Below are positions 9,327-19,516 of a DNA stretch of 64,000 nucleotides, one piece after another; positions within the stretch are counted from its first letter, which is position 1; each line of letters begins with the position of its first letter. This DNA is from Enterocloster lavalensis. GTDB taxonomy: Bacteria; Bacillota; Clostridia; Lachnospirales; Lachnospiraceae. The translations under genes and the position numbers were made by a program. Under the pieces are notes generated by a model. That model worked only from the letters and a program-made list of their open reading frames with translations, had not been told where the DNA came from and ran no database searches. The DNA is taken from the NCBI RefSeq assembly GCF_902364025.1, contig NZ_CABJCG010000012.1:81949-145948 (forward strand), written 5' to 3'.

Positions 9327-9911
9327 CTATGAGGCAAAAATCTTCCTTCCAAATTCATATGCCTCATGCAAATGACGGGTCTTGTCAATCTGAGGCCCAT
9401 CATTTGTATCGCCGCAGCCTCCGGCAAGCAGCATTCCCCGGTCATGGAATCCAATATAATTGACAATCGCGTATTGGTAATAGGAGGTCACCTGTTCAAA
9501 GGTCCAGAAAAAATTGTCGGCCGCCGTAACCAGCAGCGCGGAATCTTTGACCGGATACCGTTCATAGCGGCCCAGGGGCGGGTCCGTATCTTTTTCCGCA
9601 ATACAATAAAACCGCTCAATTAATGCCTTGATCCGCGAGGACAAAGTCCAGAAATACAAGGGCGATGCGAATACGATCAGGTCCGCCGCTTTTATTTTCG
9701 GTGCCAGCTCATTGAAATCGTCTTTTTGGATACAAGGCTTCCCGTACCGGCAGGCATTACATCCCAGGCAGCCTTTTACCTCCTTTTTTAACAGAGATAC
9801 CACCTCCACTTGATGGCCGGCTTCCTCCGCTCCGCGCTTAAAAGCGGCAACCAGCTGAGCCGTGTTTCCCTTGGGGCGTCCGCCGCCCTGTATGATCAGA
9901 ATCTGTTTCAT
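9327..9911 (-). CDS. NADPH-dependent FMN reductase / flavodoxin-family oxidoreductase
   Basis: The protein is 194 aa with a flavodoxin-like fold. The N-terminal IIQGGGRPKGNTAQLV is the FMN-phosphate loop, and SPLYFWTLSSRIKALIER is the usual second flavin contact. CLGCNACRYGKPC in between is the cysteine motif of the iron-sulfur flavoprotein-like subgroup. It probably reduces quinones or other small electrophiles with NAD(P)H. The start follows GGGAGGAAACGG. It is divergent from a Crp-type regulator, which may control it. The substrate is unknown. Confidence 0.85.
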   Translation of the reverse strand: MKQILIIQGGGRPKGNTAQLVAAFKRGAEEAGHQVEVVSLLKKEVKGCLGCNACRYGKPCIQKDDFNELAPKIKAADLIVFASPLYFWTLSSRIKALIERFYCIAEKDTDPPLGRYERYPVKDSALLVTAADNFFWTFEQVTSYYQYAIVNYIGFHDRGMLLAGGCGDTNDGPQIDKTRHLHEAYEFGRKIFAS

Positions 9912-9978
9912 ATCCGTTTCCTCCCGTTTTTGATTTGATGCAGCGCCCGCCTTCTCCCTCCCGGCAGCAACTCACAAT

Positions 9979-10007
9979 TTGCAGCAGCCCTGATTTTATG
10001 CTATGAT
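9979..10007 (+). promoter_or_regulatory. Promoter of the Crp-type regulator
   Basis: TTGCAG (9979-9984) and TATGAT (10002-10007) are 17 bp apart, about 30 bp before the start codon. Confidence 0.6.
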
Positions 10008-10039
10008 GAACATATTCTCAGGAAAGGCGGCGGCGTTCC

Positions 10040-10717
10040 ATGCTGATTCCACGTTATTATTTTGCTGACGACTACACAGACTTTTATGAATATTTTCTCT
10101 CCCACCCCCATGTCCGCAAGCGCTTTCGCAAACACGAATACCTTTGGGCGCCCGGCGAGCCGCTAACCCATGTCTACTACATTATTTCCGGTATTGCCCT
10201 TACTTCCCTGGAACATGAAGACGGTTTCCGCAAAATCTCGTCCATGCACAGCAAAGGCACCTTATTTCCCGGCTGCCACCAGGTAGAATTTAAGATTGAG
10301 CAGTCCATCGTCACCACCGCCTTATCGGATATGGAAGTTCTCTCCTTTACCAAGGCGGAGATGCTCCACATGTTTTACGACAACCGGGAACTCAGCGTCC
10401 GTATGCTGAACTGGTACGCAGCCTACATCAATCTTCTGCTGTACGAGAGCGCGCATCAGGAATACAACAGCACCTTCATCAAGCTGTGTAATCTGCTGTA
10501 CCTTTTTTCCCAGAACGGCCCCGAGGGGAGCGGCCCTGACATTTACCTGACCCAGGAAAATATCGCAGAAATCCTCACCACCACGAGAGTCCATATCGCA
10601 AGAAGCCTTGCGCGCCTGCGCGATGAAAACATCATTATCCCCCACCGAAAGTGGATTGAGCTCTGCGATCCCGACCGGCTGGCATCCTACTGTTCGCGGG
10701 AAACCCTGAAACCCTGA
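10040..10717 (+). CDS. Crp/Fnr-family transcriptional regulator
   Basis: The protein is 225 aa. The first about 130 residues form a cyclic-nucleotide-binding-like beta barrel (YLWAPGEPLTHVYYIISG), and residues about 145-215 form the Crp-type HTH (LTQENIAEILTTTRVHIARSLARL). There is no N-terminal Fnr-type cysteine cluster, so oxygen sensing by Fe-S is unlikely; the effector is unknown. The ribosome site is weak (GGAAAGG, long spacing). It is divergent from the flavin reductase, the likeliest target. Confidence 0.88.
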   Translation: MLIPRYYFADDYTDFYEYFLSHPHVRKRFRKHEYLWAPGEPLTHVYYIISGIALTSLEHEDGFRKISSMHSKGTLFPGCHQVEFKIEQSIVTTALSDMEVLSFTKAEMLHMFYDNRELSVRMLNWYAAYINLLLYESAHQEYNSTFIKLCNLLYLFSQNGPEGSGPDIYLTQENIAEILTTTRVHIARSLARLRDENIIIPHRKWIELCDPDRLASYCSRETLKP

Positions 10718-10823
10718 GCGTCTGGATTTCTCAGTTAGAAGTATACTCCAAAAAACGATTTTTTTCTGTATCAGATGTTACAGTTTTCCATGATCTTTTC
10801 GCAAAACACAGACAAGCACCGCA

Positions 10824-10855
10824 AAAGCCGGAACTGATTACTCAGCCCCGGCTTT
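10824..10855 (-). terminator. Terminator of the nusA-ribF operon
   Basis: AAAGCCGG (10824-10831) pairs with CCGGCTTT (10848-10855), overlapping the ribF stop codon. On the minus strand the stem is followed by only a short T run, so termination may be partial. Confidence 0.5.
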
Positions 10856-11794
10856 CGCCATTTCCCTATGCTGTTTAAAATACTCAGCCGCCGTCTCCTT
10901 ATCCCTGCCGATCTGCTCCTTCAGCTCCCCCAGGGAGGCGAAGGTCCGCTCCGGGCGGATAAAGGCCAGCAGCTGCACCTCGATCACATGGCCGTAAATG
11001 TTCTGCTCCAGGTCGAATATGAAGGTCTCCACCCCCACCGGATTCTCCCCGTCGATGGTGGGCTTGCGCCCGATATTGGTGACCCCGCGGTAATACCTGC
11101 GGTCCACCAGCACCCGGGACACGTAGACCCCAAACCGCGGCAGCAGCTTGATCTCCGGCGGTATCAGGTTGGCGGTGGGAAATCCCAGAACGCTGCCTCC
11201 CATGTGGCGGCCGTGAACCACGGTCCCGTGGATGGCGTAGGGTTCCCCCAAAAGCGCGTTGGCCTTCTCCACATTCCCCTTTTCCAGCTCCTCCCTTATG
11301 TAGGTGCTGCTGATGTCCCGCCGGTCGTCCCTCTCCTTCTCGATCACGTAGAGCTGGTAGCCGTACTTGCCCGACAGCTCCGTCAGCACCTGGGCGTTGC
11401 CGGAACGGCGGTAGCCGAAGCCGCAGTCCGTGCCCACCACAATGGCCCTGGCGTTCATGCGGTTTACCAGGACCTCCCGGACAAATTCCTCCGGCTTCAT
11501 GTGTTTCGTCTCCTCTGTAAACGGATACTCCACCAGCCAGTCGATGCCCGTCTTTTTCAGATTGTTGCGGCGCTCCAGGTTGGTGGTCAGCACAGGCTGG
11601 CGCTGTCCGGTCACCATGACGGCCGGCGTCACGCTGAAGGTGAACACCGCGGTCTCATACCCAAATCCCGCCTTGATCTCCATCATCTTGCGCATCAGCT
11701 TCTGATGCCCCCTGTGCCTTCCGTCAAATTTACCCAGCGTCACCACGGTGGGGACATCAATGTGAAATTCTGTGGTATCCGCAATATACTTCAT
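10838..11794 (-). CDS. ribF: Bifunctional riboflavin kinase / FAD synthetase
   Basis: The protein is 318 aa, full length. The N-terminal adenylyltransferase domain has the nucleotide-binding motif GKFDGRHRGHQKLM near residues 22-35 and DISSTYIREEL near 160. The C-terminal flavokinase domain has HGRHMGGSVLGFPTANL near 195-211 and the beta-barrel strand FGVYVSRV. It turns riboflavin into FMN and then FAD in the cytosol. It is the last gene of the rimP-nusA-infB operon, after truB, a common Firmicute order. Confidence 0.95.
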   Translation of the reverse strand: MKYIADTTEFHIDVPTVVTLGKFDGRHRGHQKLMRKMMEIKAGFGYETAVFTFSVTPAVMVTGQRQPVLTTNLERRNNLKKTGIDWLVEYPFTEETKHMKPEEFVREVLVNRMNARAIVVGTDCGFGYRRSGNAQVLTELSGKYGYQLYVIEKERDDRRDISSTYIREELEKGNVEKANALLGEPYAIHGTVVHGRHMGGSVLGFPTANLIPPEIKLLPRFGVYVSRVLVDRRYYRGVTNIGRKPTIDGENPVGVETFIFDLEQNIYGHVIEVQLLAFIRPERTFASLGELKEQIGRDKETAAEYFKQHREMAKAGAE

Positions 11795-11841
11795 CCCTTA
11801 TCTCCCTCAGCTTCCTTCTGTATCAGGGTCCGGCGCAGACA

Positions 11842-12750
11842 TTAAGACAGGAACATCTTCTGGGGTTTGAACCAGCGCTTGTCCGTCCGGTACTCGTATA
11901 TTCCGATAAAGCGCTGCCCGCTGTCGTACAGGCGGCAGGCCTGTCCTTCCTCCGGCTTCACACTCTCCTGCACCTGGTTTTTAAACAGCGGGTTGCCGTT
12001 TCGGGCCAGGTTGTCCGCCTCCGGTTTGGCGTGGATGGCCGGATAGTCCGCCAGCACCTCTTCCACTCCCAGAATATGGGGCTCAATCTGCCCGGCCCTG
12101 GCCAAAGCCTCGATCTCGTCCAGCTTCAGGCTGTCCTCCAGCAAAAAGCTTCCCACCCTGGTTCTGGTCAGCTGTTCCATGCAGCCCCCGCAGCCCAGCG
12201 CCCTGCCGATATCATAGCAGAGCGTGCGGATGTAGGTGCCCTTGGAGCAGGTGACCGACATCACCACCCGCGGAAGCTCGATGGATTCCACCTGAAGTTC
12301 GTAGATCGTGACCGGGCGCGCCTTGCGCTCCACTTCCTTTCCGGCTCTGGCCAGCTCGTAGAGCTTTTTGCCGTCCACCTTCAGGGCGGAGTACATGGGG
12401 GGGATCTGGTCATAATCGCCCAGAAAACCCATGACGGCCTCCCGGACCCGCTCTTCGTCCAGGGCCAGCGCCCCGGCCTCGTCCACAAACACCGTCTCCC
12501 CCGTGGTGTCCTGGGTGTCGGTATCCCGTCCCAGAAGCAGCACGGCCCGGTAGGTCTTGGTCCGGTCCGTCAGCATGTCGCAGAGCTTTGTGGCCGTCCC
12601 CAGGCATACCGGAAGCACGCCCTGGGCGGCCGGGTCCAGAGTCCCCGTGTGCCCGATCTTTTTCTGTTTTAAAATGCCGCGGAGCCGGGCCACAACGTCG
12701 TGGGACGTGTAACCCGGTTCCTTGTATACGTTTATCAATCCGTTTATCAT
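11842..12750 (-). CDS. truB: tRNA pseudouridine(55) synthase
   Basis: The protein is 302 aa. It makes the near-universal pseudouridine 55 in the T-loop of tRNA. The N-terminal MINGLINVYKEPGYTSHDVV and the catalytic-aspartate motif GTLDPAAQGVLPVCLG (near residues 37-52) are textbook TruB, and CSKGTYIRTLCYDIG is the third conserved block. A C-terminal PUA-like tail follows. It starts 11 bp after the DHH gene behind GGAGAG and lies in the nusA operon. Confidence 0.96.
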   Translation of the reverse strand: MINGLINVYKEPGYTSHDVVARLRGILKQKKIGHTGTLDPAAQGVLPVCLGTATKLCDMLTDRTKTYRAVLLLGRDTDTQDTTGETVFVDEAGALALDEERVREAVMGFLGDYDQIPPMYSALKVDGKKLYELARAGKEVERKARPVTIYELQVESIELPRVVMSVTCSKGTYIRTLCYDIGRALGCGGCMEQLTRTRVGSFLLEDSLKLDEIEALARAGQIEPHILGVEEVLADYPAIHAKPEADNLARNGNPLFKNQVQESVKPEEGQACRLYDSGQRFIGIYEYRTDKRWFKPQKMFLS

Positions 12751-12761
12751 GGCCTGCTCTC

Positions 12762-13736
12762 CTACTGCTGGTCAGCCTCAGTATCCGGCGACAGCTGCCT
12801 GGAAATATGTATGGCCAGGTTGTTGATCACGTCGTGAATACTGCCGCTCATGGTGCAGCCGGCCGCATGTACATGGCCGCCGCCGCCGAAAAATGTGGCG
12901 ATCCGGCTCACGTCCACCCTGTCCTGGGAGCGCATGCTCACCTTGTACTCCTGAGCGCCCGACTCATACAGGAACAGCGCGCACTCCACGCCCTCGGTCA
13001 GCCTCAGCTGGTCGATGATTCCGTCCAGGTCCTTGCTGTCCACGCCGTAGAATTCCATGTCTTTTTTGCGGACCGCGCTGAAAATGCACTTGCCGTCCAT
13101 AAAGGTCACGCTCTCCAACAGAGCTCTTCCCAGAATCTGGTTCTGCACGTAGGTCTTGCGGTAAAAGCTGTTGTCGATGATAGCGCCGAAATCGATGCCC
13201 TTCTCCATCAGCTTGCCCGCGATCTCCATGGTCTTAGCCGAGGTGCAGGAATACTTGAACACTCCGGTGTCGTGGATCAGCCCGGTGTACAGGCACTCGG
13301 CCACCGTCCGGTCGATGTACGCCTCGTCCAGCTGGCCGTAGAGCACCTCACAGGTGGAGCTGGCGTCCGCCACCACCAGATTGGCGGAAGCGTAGCGGGT
13401 ATTGGTCACATGGTGGTCCAGACAGATGCTGTCCCTGGCCCGCTCAAAATAGCAGGAAAATTTTCCCAAACGTCCCATATCCCCGCTGTCCAGGCAAACG
13501 CACAGGTCATAGACCCTGTCGTCCGGTTCATGGCGGATCTCGTCGAAGCCTTTGAGGTATGCAAACTTCTCCGCCGCCTCCTCCAGGTAAACCCGGGCGT
13601 GAATCCCCGGATATTTATTACCCAGATAATTGTACAGGCCCAGGGTCGATCCCAGACAGTCCCCGTCGGGGCGGATATGACCCAGGATCGCGACGCTCTT
13701 CACGCCGTCCAGCATAGATTCCAGTATACGGCTCAT
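12762..13736 (-). CDS. DHH-family phosphoesterase (NrnA-like nanoRNase / pAp phosphatase)
   Basis: The protein is 324 aa. The metal-binding motifs of the DHH superfamily are present: HIRPDGDCLGS near residue 22, DSGDMG near 83, and LDHHVTNTRYA near 108. The C-terminal DHHA1 part ends in FGGGGHVHAAGC near 280. NrnA proteins degrade short oligoribonucleotides from the 5' end and dephosphorylate pAp. In Firmicutes the gene commonly sits between rbfA and truB, as here. The ATG follows AAGGAGG at ideal spacing. The biochemical split between nanoRNase and pAp phosphatase cannot be read from sequence. Confidence 0.92.
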   Translation of the reverse strand: MSRILESMLDGVKSVAILGHIRPDGDCLGSTLGLYNYLGNKYPGIHARVYLEEAAEKFAYLKGFDEIRHEPDDRVYDLCVCLDSGDMGRLGKFSCYFERARDSICLDHHVTNTRYASANLVVADASSTCEVLYGQLDEAYIDRTVAECLYTGLIHDTGVFKYSCTSAKTMEIAGKLMEKGIDFGAIIDNSFYRKTYVQNQILGRALLESVTFMDGKCIFSAVRKKDMEFYGVDSKDLDGIIDQLRLTEGVECALFLYESGAQEYKVSMRSQDRVDVSRIATFFGGGGHVHAAGCTMSGSIHDVINNLAIHISRQLSPDTEADQQ

Positions 13737-13832
13737 AGGCTTTCCTCCTTGCGATAAGCACCGGACGCCTGTGTGTTCAGGCGCTTTGGTGCGGTTAATG
13801 TCACTTTGTCCGGAAATGTTGCGGCCGCGGAA

Positions 13833-14240
13833 TCAGTCCAACGGCTCGTCGGACTCCGGCTCGTGAGACTCCGGCTCCCCGGCGTGCAGGTCCTTTGTCA
13901 CCTCGTCGATCAGGTGGGACATATTCACGCCGTACTCGATGGACTGGTCCAGAATGAACTTGATCTGGGGGGTGTTGCGCAGGTTGACCCGTCTGGCCAG
14001 CTCCCTGCGCACATACCCCTCGGCGCTCTTTAATCCCTCGATGGTCGCCTTGCCCGCGTCCTCATTTCCCAGAACGCTGATATATGCCTTGCAATACTTG
14101 AGATCAGGGGTTACCTCAACGGCAATCACGCTGGTCATGGGGTGAATCCTCGGATCCTTGATTCCGCCCCGGATGATCTCGCTTAACTCCCGCTGTACCT
14201 CCATGTTGATTCTCGTATTTTTAATGCTGTTCTTGCGCAT
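13833..14240 (-). CDS. rbfA: 30S ribosome-binding factor A
   Basis: The protein is 135 aa with a single KH-like domain (SEIIRGGIKDPRIHPMTSV near residues 21-40 and RRELARRVNLRNTPQIKF near 78-95). RbfA binds immature 30S subunits and helps process the 5' end of 16S rRNA and cold adaptation. The C-terminal tail is acidic (repeats of ESHEPESDEP). It is in its standard place directly after infB. Confidence 0.95.
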   Translation of the reverse strand: MRKNSIKNTRINMEVQRELSEIIRGGIKDPRIHPMTSVIAVEVTPDLKYCKAYISVLGNEDAGKATIEGLKSAEGYVRRELARRVNLRNTPQIKFILDQSIEYGVNMSHLIDEVTKDLHAGEPESHEPESDEPLD

Positions 14241-14285
14241 AATTTCCCTCTCTTTTCTTCCCGGAGGGCAATCTGTCAGGCGCTA

Positions 14286-17200
14286 CTATCTCGGTACCTC
14301 TACCATAGTGTAAGCCTCGATCTCGTCGTCCTCCTGGAGATCGTTAAACTTCTCAAATACCAGACCGCACTCGTAGTTTGCCGCCACTTCCTTCACATCG
14401 TCCTTGAAACGCTTTAAGGAAGCCAGCGCTCCGTCGAAGAGCAGCTCGCCCTGACGGGTCACGCGGCACTTGCAGCCGCGGGTAAACTTGCCGTCCAGCA
14501 CATAGGAACCCGCGATGGTTCCCACGCCGGAAGCCTTGAAGGTCTGGCGCACCACCGCATGGCCGATCACCTGCTCCTCGAATACCGGATCCAGCATGCC
14601 CTTCATGGCAGCCTCCACGTCCTCGATGGCCTGGTAAATGACCTTGTACAGGCGTACATCCACTTTCTCGCGCTCCGCCACGGATTTGGCCATGGCATCC
14701 GGACGGATGTTGAAGCCGATGATAATGGCGTTGGAAGCGCTGGCCAGGGATACGTCGGACTCGTTGATCGCGCCCACGCCGCCGTGGATCACCTTCACCA
14801 TAACCTCCTCGTTGGAGAGTTTGGTCAGGCTCTGCTTCACAGCCTCCACGGAACCCTGTACGTCCGCTTTGATGATGATGGGCAGCTCCTTGATGTTGCC
14901 GGCCTTGATCTGGCTGAACAGATCGTCCAGGGACAGCTTCGCCTTGGTGTCCTCGATCAGCTTGTTCTTACCCTCGGAGATGAAGGTCTCGGCAAAGCTT
15001 CTGGCCTCCTTCTCGTTCTCCGTAGCCACGAACACCTCGCCGGCGTTGGGCACGTCGTTAAGGCCCAGAATCTCCACAGGCGTGGAAGGTCCTGCCTCCT
15101 TCACCCGGCGTCCCCGGTCGTCCATCATGGCGCGGATCTTGCCGTAGCAGGCGCCAGCCGCGATGGTGTCGCCCACATGCAGGGTGCCCTTCTGCACCAG
15201 CACGGTGGCAACCGGACCCTTGCCCTTATCCAGCTCGGCCTCGATCACCAGGCCGCGGCCCTTGCGGTTGGGGTTCGCTTTCAGCTCCATCACATCCGCG
15301 GTCAGCAGCACCATCTCAAGCAGATCGGTGATACCTTCCTTAGTATGTGCAGAAACCGGTACAAATATCGTGCTGCCGCCCCAATCCTCGGAAATCAGTT
15401 CGTATTCGGACAGCTCCTGTTTTACTTTATCCACATTGGCGCTGGGCTTATCGATCTTGTTGATGGCAACAATGATCTCAACTCCGGCCGCCTTGGCGTG
15501 GTTGATAGCCTCCACGGTCTGGGGCATCACGCCGTCGTCCGCCGCAACCACCAGGATCGCGATATCCGTGGACTGGGCGCCGCGCATACGCATTGCGGTA
15601 AATGCCTCATGTCCGGGCGTATCCAAAAATGTGATCTTGCGGTCGTTGATCTCGATCACGGAAGCGCCGATGTGCTGGGTGATTCCGCCCGCCTCCCTGG
15701 AGGTCACGTTGGTCTCGCGGATAGCGTCGAGCAGGGAGGTTTTACCGTGGTCTACGTGGCCCATTACGCACACAACCGGCGGTCTGGGACTCATGTCCTC
15801 AGTGCTCTCATCATCCTCTTTCAGCAGTTCGGCAATCACATCAACCTTTACTTCCTTCTCACACAGGACGTCGAACTCCATGGCGATCTCCTCAGCCTTG
15901 TCGTAGTCGATTTCCTGGTTTAAGGTCACAATCTGTCCCTTTAAGAACAGCTTCTTCACAATCACGGAGGGCTGCAGCCTCATCTTGTCGGCCAGCTCGC
16001 GGATGGTCAGGGTCTCCGGAAGGGTAATGGTCTTAACCTCCTCAACCTTGGCGTCCTCCTTCTTGGGCGTGGGCATGATGAATGCGCCCTTGCCGGTCTT
16101 AACCGGCTTCTTTACGTCATCGCGGTCGCGCTTGTCGTAGCGGTCATTCCGATGCGCGTTCTTATTCTGGCGTCCGCTGGTGGGCTTTGCCTGGATCGGC
16201 GTGTCGAAGGACGACTTGCCGGCTCCGGGTCTGCGGGTATTGTCTCTGCCCTGCCCTCTGGTATTGCCGGTGGTATCGCGGTCTTTGTCCATACCGCCCT
16301 GATAGCCGCCTCCACCGAAGCGGTTGCCCTGGTAGCCGCCGCCCTGAGGACGGTTGCCCTGATAACCTCCGCCCTGGGGACGGTTGCCCTGATAGCCTGT
16401 GCCCTGAGGACGGTTACCCTGATAGCCAGTGCCCTGGGGACGGTTGCCCTGATAGCCTCCGCCCTGGGGACGGTTGCCCTGATAGCCTGTGCCCTGGGGA
16501 CGGTTGCCCTGATAGCCTGTGCCCTGGGGACGGTTGCCCTGATAGCCGCCCTGGCCGCGGTTGCCCTGGTAGCCCTCGCCCTGAGGACGATTACCCTGGT
16601 AACCTGTGCCCTGGGGACGGTTGCCCTGATAACCCTCGCGGTTGCCCTGGTAGCCTCCGCCCTGGGGACGGTTGCCCTGGTAACCTCCCTCGCGGTTGCC
16701 CTGGTAGCCTCCGCCCTGAGGACGGTTGCCCTGATAGCCTCCCTCGCGGTTGCCCTGATAGCCTCCGCCCTGGGGACGGTTACCCTGATAGCCCTCGCCC
16801 TGGGGACGGTTGCCCTGATAGCCTCCGCCCTGGGAACGGTTGCCCTGGTAACCCTCGCGGTTGCCCTGATAACCTGTGCCCTGGGGACGGTTGCCCTGGT
16901 AACCTCCCTCGCGGTTGCCCTGGTAGCCTCCGCCCTGAGGACGGTTGCCCTGATAGCCTCCCTGGCGGTTGCCGTCGCGGCTGCCCTGGTAGCCTCCCTG
17001 GCGGTTGCCGTCACGGTTGCCCTGGTAGCCTCCCTGGCGGTTGCCGTCACGATTGCCCTGGTAACCCTCCTGGCGGTTGCCCTGGTAGCCTTCCTGGCGG
17101 GGTCTCATCTCCTGCTGTGGCTGCTGAGGCTGGGCCGCGGGCGCCGCCTCGGTCTGAGGACGCGCGGGTGCCGGAGCCGGAGCGGGCGCCGCCTGCTGGG

Positions 17201-17663
17201 GCTGCACGCTCTGAGCCTGCACTGCCGGGGTCTCGGGTTTCACCGTCTCAGCCTTGGGAGCCGGCTCAGCCGCCTGGGGACGGGCTGGTGCCGCAGCCGG
17301 AGCCGCCTGCTGAGGACGCGCGGGCGCCTTCGGCGCCGGGCGCTTGATCTGCTGCTGGGCGTTCTGCGGTCTGAATACAGCGGTCAGTTTCTTCTTGGCC
17401 GGCTGTCCCGCGGGCTTCTCAGCCCCCTCGGGCGCTTTTGCAGCCGGAGCCGCCTTGGCCTCCTGGACGGGAGGAGCCGCCTTCTCCTGATGAGCCGGAG
17501 CCGCCTCTTTCCTGGGCGAGAGCGCTCTGCGAACCGCGTTCTCCTGCTCGGGCGTCACCTTCGACACCGCGTACATGCTGGACGACGGGTCCGACTGTTT
17601 AATCAATTCCAATATTTGTTTACTGGTTTTTCCCAGCTCATTTGCCAATTCATTTACTCTCAT
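14286..17663 (-). CDS. infB: Translation initiation factor IF-2 with a large GYQGNR repeat tract
   Basis: The protein is 1125 aa, long for this GTPase, which places fMet-tRNA on the 30S subunit. Order: an IF2_N domain at residues 1-55 ([21 protein letters not shown]), an Ala/Pro/Gln-rich linker to about 188, about 27 copies of a GYQGNR unit (about 190-455), a basic linker, a second IF2_N near 545-605, the GTPase domain from about 630 ([27 protein letters not shown]), then the IF2 beta-barrel and tRNA-binding domains. The catalytic half is normal. The extra length is all in the N-terminal linker. It overlaps the ylxQ-like gene by 14 bp. Confidence 0.97.
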   Translation of the reverse strand: MRVNELANELGKTSKQILELIKQSDPSSSMYAVSKVTPEQENAVRRALSPRKEAAPAHQEKAAPPVQEAKAAPAAKAPEGAEKPAGQPAKKKLTAVFRPQNAQQQIKRPAPKAPARPQQAAPAAAPARPQAAEPAPKAETVKPETPAVQAQSVQPQQAAPAPAPAPARPQTEAAPAAQPQQPQQEMRPRQEGYQGNRQEGYQGNRDGNRQGGYQGNRDGNRQGGYQGSRDGNRQGGYQGNRPQGGGYQGNREGGYQGNRPQGTGYQGNREGYQGNRSQGGGYQGNRPQGEGYQGNRPQGGGYQGNREGGYQGNRPQGGGYQGNREGGYQGNRPQGGGYQGNREGYQGNRPQGTGYQGNRPQGEGYQGNRGQGGYQGNRPQGTGYQGNRPQGTGYQGNRPQGGGYQGNRPQGTGYQGNRPQGTGYQGNRPQGGGYQGNRPQGGGYQGNRFGGGGYQGGMDKDRDTTGNTRGQGRDNTRRPGAGKSSFDTPIQAKPTSGRQNKNAHRNDRYDKRDRDDVKKPVKTGKGAFIMPTPKKEDAKVEEVKTITLPETLTIRELADKMRLQPSVIVKKLFLKGQIVTLNQEIDYDKAEEIAMEFDVLCEKEVKVDVIAELLKEDDESTEDMSPRPPVVCVMGHVDHGKTSLLDAIRETNVTSREAGGITQHIGASVIEINDRKITFLDTPGHEAFTAMRMRGAQSTDIAILVVAADDGVMPQTVEAINHAKAAGVEIIVAINKIDKPSANVDKVKQELSEYELISEDWGGSTIFVPVSAHTKEGITDLLEMVLLTADVMELKANPNRKGRGLVIEAELDKGKGPVATVLVQKGTLHVGDTIAAGACYGKIRAMMDDRGRRVKEAGPSTPVEILGLNDVPNAGEVFVATENEKEARSFAETFISEGKNKLIEDTKAKLSLDDLFSQIKAGNIKELPIIIKADVQGSVEAVKQSLTKLSNEEVMVKVIHGGVGAINESDVSLASASNAIIIGFNIRPDAMAKSVAEREKVDVRLYKVIYQAIEDVEAAMKGMLDPVFEEQVIGHAVVRQTFKASGVGTIAGSYVLDGKFTRGCKCRVTRQGELLFDGALASLKRFKDDVKEVAANYECGLVFEKFNDLQEDDEIEAYTMVEVPR
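16291..17097 (-). repeat. Tandem repeat tract inside infB encoding GYQGNR units
   Basis: About 27 tandem units of 24-30 bp encode GYQGNR joined by PQGG, PQGT, PQGE, EG or DGNRQG. On the plus strand each reads as variants of CGGTTGCCCTGATAGCC. All unit lengths are multiples of three, so copy-number changes keep the frame. Silent third-position changes between units show they are not all recent copies. Confidence 0.95.
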
Positions 17664-17985
17664 TCACACTACCTCCATTTACATTCATTAGTCCTGCCAT
17701 TGACTTTGCAAACCCGGCATCCTCCACGGATACGGAAGCCCGAAACTCCTTCCCCATGGCATGCCCCAGCTCATCCTTCGTGCCAAACAGATAAATCGGA
17801 ACCTTATAGTAAGCACACATGTTGGTAAACATCTTCTTTGTATTGTCCGATGCTTCCTCTGATACGATCACCAGATGGGATCTTCCGCTCTTCACTGACT
17901 TTTCTGTGGAAAATTCTCCGCTTACCACCTTTCTGGCCCTGGTGGCCAGCCCAATCATGTTTAACAACTTTTTCTTATCGACCAA
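17650..17985 (-). CDS. ylxQ: Ribosomal L7Ae-like RNA-binding protein (YlxQ family)
   Basis: The protein is 111 aa of the L7Ae/L30e/Gadd45 family, found between ylxR and infB in many Firmicutes. [18 protein letters not shown] and [17 protein letters not shown] are the recognisable L7Ae blocks. Members bind kink-turn-like RNA; the physiological partner of YlxQ is not settled. The start must be the TTG at 17985, 10 bp behind AGGAG, because the only other in-frame ATG would remove the first conserved block. It overlaps ylxR by 11 bp and infB by 14 bp, so translation is probably coupled. Confidence 0.88.
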   Translation of the reverse strand: MVDKKKLLNMIGLATRARKVVSGEFSTEKSVKSGRSHLVIVSEEASDNTKKMFTNMCAYYKVPIYLFGTKDELGHAMGKEFRASVSVEDAGFAKSMAGLMNVNGGSVNESK

Positions 17986-18241
17986 GCGCTTCCATCTCCT
18001 TTTCCAGAGCGTCGTACACCTCTTTTGGAATCGCCATCTTGAAGGAGCGCTCCAGGCCCTTGCTCTTTACGGCCTTTTTCATGCACTCCATGGACGGACA
18101 GAGATAAGCGCCGCGGCCGTTCTTTCTCCCGGTGGCGTCCAATAAAATCTCCTCGTCGGCGGTCTTGATCACTCTGATCATTTCTTTTTTGCTCTTCATC
18201 TCACCACAGCCAATACACTGTCTGAGCGGAACTTTTTTCAT
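17975..18241 (-). CDS. ylxR: YlxR / RnpM family RNA-binding protein
   Basis: The protein is 88 aa. The start is the ATG at 18241, just after AGGTGAGC; an upstream in-frame GTG lies inside that ribosome site. The conserved block RQCIGCGEMKSKKEMIRV followed by GRKNGRGAYLCP is diagnostic of DUF448. The B. subtilis homologue is reported to bind the RNase P RNA (hence RnpM) and to act as a regulator. It lies between nusA and the ylxQ-like gene as usual. Confidence 0.93.
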   Translation of the reverse strand: MKKVPLRQCIGCGEMKSKKEMIRVIKTADEEILLDATGRKNGRGAYLCPSMECMKKAVKSKGLERSFKMAIPKEVYDALEKEMEALGR

Positions 18242-18276
18242 GCTCACCTACATCACTCCTAACCTATCTGGTACCA

Positions 18277-19440
18277 CTACTGCTGGTCTGCGTCCTCCTG
18301 GCCGGCTTCACTGTCATAATCCTGGTAGTCATCCTGAATTTCTTCCTCATATGTGTCTTCCGGGGCGTCTCCGTACTGCAGTCCCATCTGCTCGAACAGC
18401 CCCATCTCGCGCGCCTGGGTCTCGCTCTTGATGTCGATCTTAAAGCCCGTGAGCCTTGCCGCCAGCCTTGCGTTCTGGCCTTCCTTGCCGATGGCCAGGG
18501 ACAGCTGGTAATCCGGCACGATCACCTGAGCCTCGCGCTCCTCCTCGTCGGCCACCACGCAGATCACCTTGGCCGGGCTCAAAGCGTTCTCGATCAGGTA
18601 TGCGGGATTCTCATCCCAGTTGATGATGTCGATCTTCTCGCCGCGCAGCTCATTCACAATGGAATTGACCCTGGAGCCGTTTAAGCCCACGCATGCGCCC
18701 ACCGGATCCACGTTGGGATCGTTGGACATCACGGCGATCTTGCTTCTGGACCCCGCCTCCCTGGCGATGGCCTTGATCTCCACCGTGCCGTCCCGCACCT
18801 CGGCCACCTCGGACTCGAACAGGCGCTTCACCAGATCCGGATGGGTTCTGGAGACGGAAATGCGCGGTCCCTTGGGCGTATCCTTTACCTCAAGAATATA
18901 TACCTTGACGCGCTCGGTAGGCCGGAAGGTTTCTCCCTTGACCTGCTCGCTCTCGTTTAAGATGGCGTCCACACGTCCCAGGTTGATGCTGACGTTCTTG
19001 CCCAGCATGCGCTGCACGATTCCCGTCATCACGTCCTTTTCCTTCATATAATATTCCTTGTAAAGCGAAGTGCGCTCTTCCTCGCGAATCTTCTGCAGGA
19101 TCACGTTCTTGGCATTCTGAGTGGCAATGCGCCCGAATTTCTTGGAATCCAGCGGAATCTGCACCGTATCCCCCACCTCGTACTTGGGGTTCATCATCTT
19201 GGCGTCCACCAGGCTGATCTGCAGCTGATCGTCCTCCGGAGTCTCCACCACTTCCTTTTCCATATACACGGCGAAATCGCAGGTATCCGGATTGATATTC
19301 ACCCGGACGTTATCCGCTTTTCCGAAGTGGTTCTTACAGGCAGTGAGCAGGGAGTTTTCAATGGCCTCCAGCAGGGTTTCCTTGCTGATGTTCTTTTCCT
19401 TCTCCAGCACTTCCATTGCCTCTAACAGTTCCTTATTCAT
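18277..19440 (-). CDS. nusA: Transcription termination/antitermination factor NusA
   Basis: The protein is 387 aa, starting at the ATG at 19440 behind AGGAGGATAAAC; the longer frame lacks a ribosome site. Domains are an N-terminal RNA-polymerase-binding region ([19 protein letters not shown]), S1 near 130-200, then KH1 and KH2 ([37 protein letters not shown]). It lacks the C-terminal acidic repeats of E. coli NusA, as is normal for Firmicutes; a short acidic tail is present. It acts at pause sites and terminators. It is the second gene of the operon. Confidence 0.96.
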   Translation of the reverse strand: MNKELLEAMEVLEKEKNISKETLLEAIENSLLTACKNHFGKADNVRVNINPDTCDFAVYMEKEVVETPEDDQLQISLVDAKMMNPKYEVGDTVQIPLDSKKFGRIATQNAKNVILQKIREEERTSLYKEYYMKEKDVMTGIVQRMLGKNVSINLGRVDAILNESEQVKGETFRPTERVKVYILEVKDTPKGPRISVSRTHPDLVKRLFESEVAEVRDGTVEIKAIAREAGSRSKIAVMSNDPNVDPVGACVGLNGSRVNSIVNELRGEKIDIINWDENPAYLIENALSPAKVICVVADEEEREAQVIVPDYQLSLAIGKEGQNARLAARLTGFKIDIKSETQAREMGLFEQMGLQYGDAPEDTYEEEIQDDYQDYDSEAGQEDADQQ

Positions 19441-19516
19441 GTTTATCCTCCTATCCATGTGTCCTACATGTGAAATCACATCATTTTACGGGCGTTCTGG
19501 GCTGCCCGCCATACCT

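Noticed and set aside
14559..15923. A 454-codon plus-strand frame
   Set aside because: It is antisense to the conserved GTPase half of infB and shows His/Gly-rich shadow composition.
16291..17097. Regular repeats that might suggest a CRISPR array
   Set aside because: The units are contiguous with no unique spacers and encode a protein repeat in frame with infB.
16152..17828. Long plus- and minus-strand frames over the infB repeat tract
   Set aside because: Repeats in units of three bases keep every frame open. The products (Ala/Leu/Val or Arg/Ala/Thr repeats) have no start signals, and the infB frame continues into the GTPase domain.
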